From: G963668605 sp963793625
GTDB lineage: Bacteria > Acidobacteriota > Terriglobia > Bryobacterales > Bryobacteraceae
Reading direction: 5' to 3'
DNA length: 64,000 bases
Assembly (NCBI GenBank): GCA_963793625.1
Contig: CAWCAT010000020.1
Coordinates: forward strand, 124,001 to 188,000
The translations under genes were made by a program, and so were the position numbers. Below the pieces are notes generated by a model that saw nothing but the letters and a program-made list of their open reading frames with translations, did not search any database and was not told where the DNA came from. Of this stretch, positions 60,926 through 64,000 are shown in pieces (position 1 is the stretch's first letter; each line of letters opens with the position of its first letter).

Positions 60926-63101
60926 TTGCCTGAACTCCTGCGAATACTGTTTGGATCGCTGTTTACATTATCCACTGCCTACGCGATTGGACGCGTGACA
61001 TTGCGCGGCGCTGCCGATGCCGCACGTCTTGCGTCTGGGCCTGGGCGGAGCGATTCTGAGCACAATCGTTTTCGCATTGATGGCTGCACAGTCAGCAACG
61101 CCGCTGGTTTTCGGATCGCTCGGTGCGGCCGCCATCGCCGCCGCGGCCTTGTCGCAAAAGGTGCAGAGCGAACCTGTTCCTGTGCTCGAGGATCGGACGC
61201 TACGAATCTGTTCCTACGCGATCCTTGCGGTGTACGCCGTGTTCTACGGAGTGCACGCATTGACGCCGGAGACTCAGCCGGACGCGGCCACATACCACCT
61301 GGGCCTGGTTGCTGAGGCGATCCGTCACGGCGGATTTCCGGGGCGCGTCGGCTTCTATGAAATGTTGCCGCAGGGCGCGGAAATGCTTTACGCGTTTGCC
61401 TTCGCTTTCGGCAAGCACTCGGCCGCGAAAACAGTACATTTCGGATTTCTGATTGCTACGATTCCGCTGATCATGGCCCTTGGTAAGCGACTCGGACTCG
61501 ATGCGCGCGTCTCGATTGGCGGCGCACTGTTGTACTGCTGCGCGCCTGTAACCGGTATCGTCGGGACGTCCGGATACAACGATGCGATGCAGGTCTTCTT
61601 CGTTCTGATGTGCGCGTGGTGCCTTTTGGCGTGGCAGCAAAGCGATGAGTTTCGTTATCTGTGGCCGGCCGGAATCGCCGCAGGATTTTGTTATGCCATC
61701 AAAGTCCCCGGATTGCTGGTGTGCGTACTGGGGGTCCTTTTCATACTGCTAGCAAAGCGGCGAATAGCGCCGGCGCTCGTATTCTCCATTTCCGTGCTGG
61801 CAATGCTGTTGCCGTGGTTCTGGCGCGGGTTGTCTATGACGGGAAATCCGATGGCCCCGCTATTCAACGGTCTTTTTCCAAATCCGTATTTTTCAGTGCT
61901 GGTGGAACAGCACTTAGCTGGAGTCTGGAAGCGCTACGAGGCGTTGAGTGCGCTCGGATACATCGGCGAACTGACTATCTACGGCCGGGCGTTACAAGGA
62001 CTGTATGGTCCGGTGTTCCTGTTGGCGCCGCTCGGGTTGCTGGCACTGCGTCGCCCAGTTGGACGCGTATTGTGGATCGCTGCCGCGGCATTGGCCATAC
62101 CGTGGTACTTCAATGTGGGCGCGCGGTTTCTGCTGATGTCGATTCCGTTTATCACACTCGCGTTGGCCGCTTCCCTGCCCCGGATCGCGCTCCCCGCGGT
62201 ACTGATTTTGCATGCGCTCGCAGGGCTTCCCCCAGTGCTGGATCTGTATAGTGACCACTACGCCTGGAAACTGCGCAACCTGCCGTGGAAAGCTGCGTTG
62301 CGCATTCAGCCGGAACGCGAGTATCTGCAGCGGGAGACTTCAGACTTTTATGCAGCCTGGATGGTGGACAAGAACACGGAAGCCGGCGAGCGCGTACTCG
62401 ACCTGCGCGGGATTCCCTACGCCTATTCCCATTTCGAACCTGTCAATTACTGGCACCATCTAGTGGGGATCCAGTTGTCGGATGCGCTGCGCGTTGCCGG
62501 TCTCGAAGGGGACAATGCGATGTTCGATGTGGACGCGAATTGGCCCGAAGAAGCGCTGGCCGGCGTACGTTTCCGTTTGAATGCGTCCGGCGATACGGCA
62601 TGGAAAGTCCTCGAAGCGCAATTGCATAGCAAGGACCAAACGATTTCAGTTTCGCGCGAGTGGAAGTTTAGCTCATCATCGAATCCGTGGGGCGTGCCAG
62701 CTGCGTTCGATGGGTATCATGCGTCGGCCTGGACCTCGTTCGACGCCGGCCAGAACGGCATGTATCTGGAAGTGCACTTCGATCAGTCGATTGCGATTTC
62801 AGGCGCGCGTGTTACGTGCCTGCGAACCGGGCTTGCACCGGATATCGGCATGCAGGGGCTGACAGCATCGGGCGAATGGACGACGCTGGCACAAAAGGGG
62901 AAGGTGACCTGGCGACCGCGCCAGGAACTACGACTTAGTGCGACTCGCCTGATCAAAAAGGCCGGCATAAACTGGGTGCTGGTCCCGATCGATGACGATG
63001 GCATGGGGTCTCTAGGAAGAAAGATGGTCAAAGAGCCAGCCGCATGGGGCCTGGAAGAGGTCGCGTCGGTGTTGGAGTATCATTTGATGAGAGTTAGATA
63101 A
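60926..63101 (+). CDS. GT-C-like polytopic membrane protein with C-terminal discoidin-like domain (one frameshift)
   Basis: A 724-residue membrane protein after removing one G at 61016, which joins the N-terminal 30 residues ('ELLRILFGSLFTLSTAYAIG') to the main frame. About ten to twelve helices follow. A conserved early loop 'TPETQPDAATYHLGLVAEAI' with Asp is typical of GT-C lipid-linked glycosyltransferases. The C-terminal region (about 570-700) is soluble: 'NPWGVPAAFDGYHASAWTSF' and 'GMYLEVHFDQSIAISGARV' resemble an F5/8 type C fold. The TTG at 60926 is used because it opens the conserved N-terminal helix. It probably transfers a sugar on the periplasmic side. Confidence 0.78.
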
Positions 63102-63104
63102 CAG

Positions 63105-63149
63105 AAAAGGACACAACACAGCGCTGCAGGCGCCGTCTCGTGCCCTTTT
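63105..63149 (+). terminator. Candidate intrinsic terminator after the GT-C-like gene
   Basis: AAAAGGACAC (63105-63114) pairs with GTGCCCTTTT (63140-63149) over 10 bp with one mismatch, starting 4 nt after the stop. An inner GCGC/GCGC pair closes a smaller loop. The 3' arm ends in T4. Either strand could use it, since the PEP-CTERM gene converges from 63187. Confidence 0.5.
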
Positions 63150-63186
63150 GGACGTTCTTTGTGGCGAAGTTCGAGCCTCGTCGCGG

Positions 63187-63825
63187 CTATCTCAACTTTT
63201 TAAGCCCGAGGAGCGCAAGACCACCAGCGATGAGCAGGAAGGAAGCGGGTTCTGGAAGCTCACTCACTGAGACATCAACGTTGTCCAGAACTGGACCGAA
63301 GGAACTGTCTAAAGTCGTGCTCCTAAACTCGAGGTAGGTTAAGGTCGAGCTTGCCACAAACTGGACGCTCTGCAAGAGATACCCCATATTACTGTGATTG
63401 AGGAGCGGATCCGAGGTATCGAACGAGGGACTCGAAATAGTTGTCAGGCTCAGAGCTGAAGGCCCCACCAAAACATCAAGAGTCTTTAACGCCGGACCTC
63501 CGTCCGAGTTCCCAGCCAAGTAGTACGTAAGGGTGTAGCTGGTGCCAACAGTCGTTGCAAAGCTTTGCAAGATGGCTCCTGTCATCCTCCCATTCAGATC
63601 AATGTTCTGAATGCCACCGCCGGGAGCTTGCTGCCAAGCGCCAGATGTAACGATATCGACGTTTCCAGACTGCAGGGTCCATCCGCTCGGCGTTGTGCCG
63701 GGGCAAATCAGGGTGGGAGAACCGATGCATCCCGGCAATTCGAAATCGCCATTAGTAATCAAGTTTCCGTAAGCAGGTAAAGCAGAAACAACAACAAACA
63801 AAGCGCTCAAGAATCTCCGTCTCAA
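63187..63825 (-). CDS. PEP-CTERM sorted surface protein
   Basis: A 212-residue exported protein. The signal peptide 'RRRFLSALFVVVSALPAYG' is followed by 'NLITNGDFELPGCIGSPTLI', a DUF642/choice-of-anchor-like beta-sandwich start. The C-terminus 'LPEPASFLLIAGGLALLGLKKLR' (read in parts) has PEP, a hydrophobic helix and basic tail: a PEP-CTERM sorting signal. The TTG at 63825 is chosen because AGGAGG lies exactly 6 nt upstream (63832-63837); the ATG at 63852 lies before that site. Processing needs an exosortase, which is not in this window. Confidence 0.85.
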   Translation of the reverse strand: MRRRFLSALFVVVSALPAYGNLITNGDFELPGCIGSPTLICPGTTPSGWTLQSGNVDIVTSGAWQQAPGGGIQNIDLNGRMTGAILQSFATTVGTSYTLTYYLAGNSDGGPALKTLDVLVGPSALSLTTISSPSFDTSDPLLNHSNMGYLLQSVQFVASSTLTYLEFRSTTLDSSFGPVLDNVDVSVSELPEPASFLLIAGGLALLGLKKLR

Positions 63826-63902
63826 CGTACACCTCCTAATGTATGCACACACTCAGACAATTGTTTCCTTAACAGAATACATCAAACCTGACTATTATTT
63901 TC

Positions 63903-63935
63903 AGTACTTTTGTCCTTTATTTCAAAAAAAGTACT
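63903..63935. repeat. 9-bp inverted repeat in AT-rich DNA upstream of the PEP-CTERM gene
   Basis: AGTACTTTT (63903-63911) and AAAAGTACT (63927-63935) are perfect inverted copies 15 nt apart, about 80 nt upstream of the TTG start at 63825. The window's last 150 bases are clearly more AT-rich than the rest and hold no ORF that I can support. The element could be an operator or a terminator of a gene beyond the window edge. Confidence 0.45.
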
Positions 63936-64000
63936 AGTAATCCTGACAAACAACACAAGATTCAGATGGAGTCAAGAAGCGGAAATGTGGGCTATTTGTA

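Overview
The window looks like a soil Acidobacteriota chromosome, most probably of the Bryobacterales/Solibacter type. This rests on gene content, not on a database search: Tat-exported Gfo/Idh/MocA oxidoreductases, type I sulfatases, an Oar-like outer-membrane protein with a carboxypeptidase-regulatory plug, the DUF1501 plus DUF1549/DUF1553 pair, xylose-isomerase-like TIM barrels, a GMC oxidoreductase with a gluconate 2-dehydrogenase subunit 3 partner, and a PEP-CTERM protein. Planctomycetota share some of these families but not the Oar-like receptor. The DNA is GC-rich and densely coded. No gene-free stretch exceeds 300 bases; the longest, 26321-26542, holds a divergent promoter region.

Regions. 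1-9.9 kb is housekeeping: an amino acid permease, a cyclophilin, an SDR, an O-antigen ligase-like protein, a SixA phosphatase, a 45-residue membrane peptide, a CCA-adding enzyme with a zinc-ribbon partner, an HlyD-like protein, class I fumarase and tRNA-Phe. 9.9-26.3 kb is secreted catabolism: DinB, two sulfatases, the GMC pair, three Gfo/Idh/MocA genes in a row, an aldo/keto reductase and the Oar-like receptor. 26.5-34 kb holds an SRPBCC/alcohol dehydrogenase pair, a TIM-barrel epimerase, a bacterioferritin, a TonB-dependent receptor, an unusual A-G-repeat protein and a GNAT protein. 34.2-44.7 kb is a glycan-degradation cluster: sulfatase, serine hydrolase fused to a propeller-like domain, a TIM-barrel hydrolase-like protein, GH97, a DUF5703-type enzyme and a GH71/99-like enzyme. 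44.7-47.2 kb holds PepD and an epimerase. 47.1-53.2 kb is a tight six-gene nitrate operon. 53.3-63.8 kb holds a GntR/beta-galactosidase fusion, DUF1501 and DUF1549/1553 genes, another TIM-barrel epimerase, a GT-C-like membrane protein and a PEP-CTERM protein.

Most distinctive: (i) the nitrate operon, in which a NarK-type transporter is fused to a NarI-like cytochrome b domain and followed by a NasA-like molybdoenzyme, a four-cluster ferredoxin, a Rieske protein, a small DUF6755-like membrane protein and a hemerythrin; (ii) an open frame joining a GntR/UTRA regulator through a signal-like hydrophobic segment to a GH42 beta-galactosidase.

Quality warning. About 45 single-base indels break at least 18 otherwise well-conserved genes. 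Most are insertions. Removing them restores full-length frames whose lengths come out as exact multiples of three. They look like sequencing or assembly errors, not decay. At least twelve fit a G inserted between C and A on the coding strand, which suggests a systematic artefact. Such genes are listed as one CDS each, with the breaks stated.
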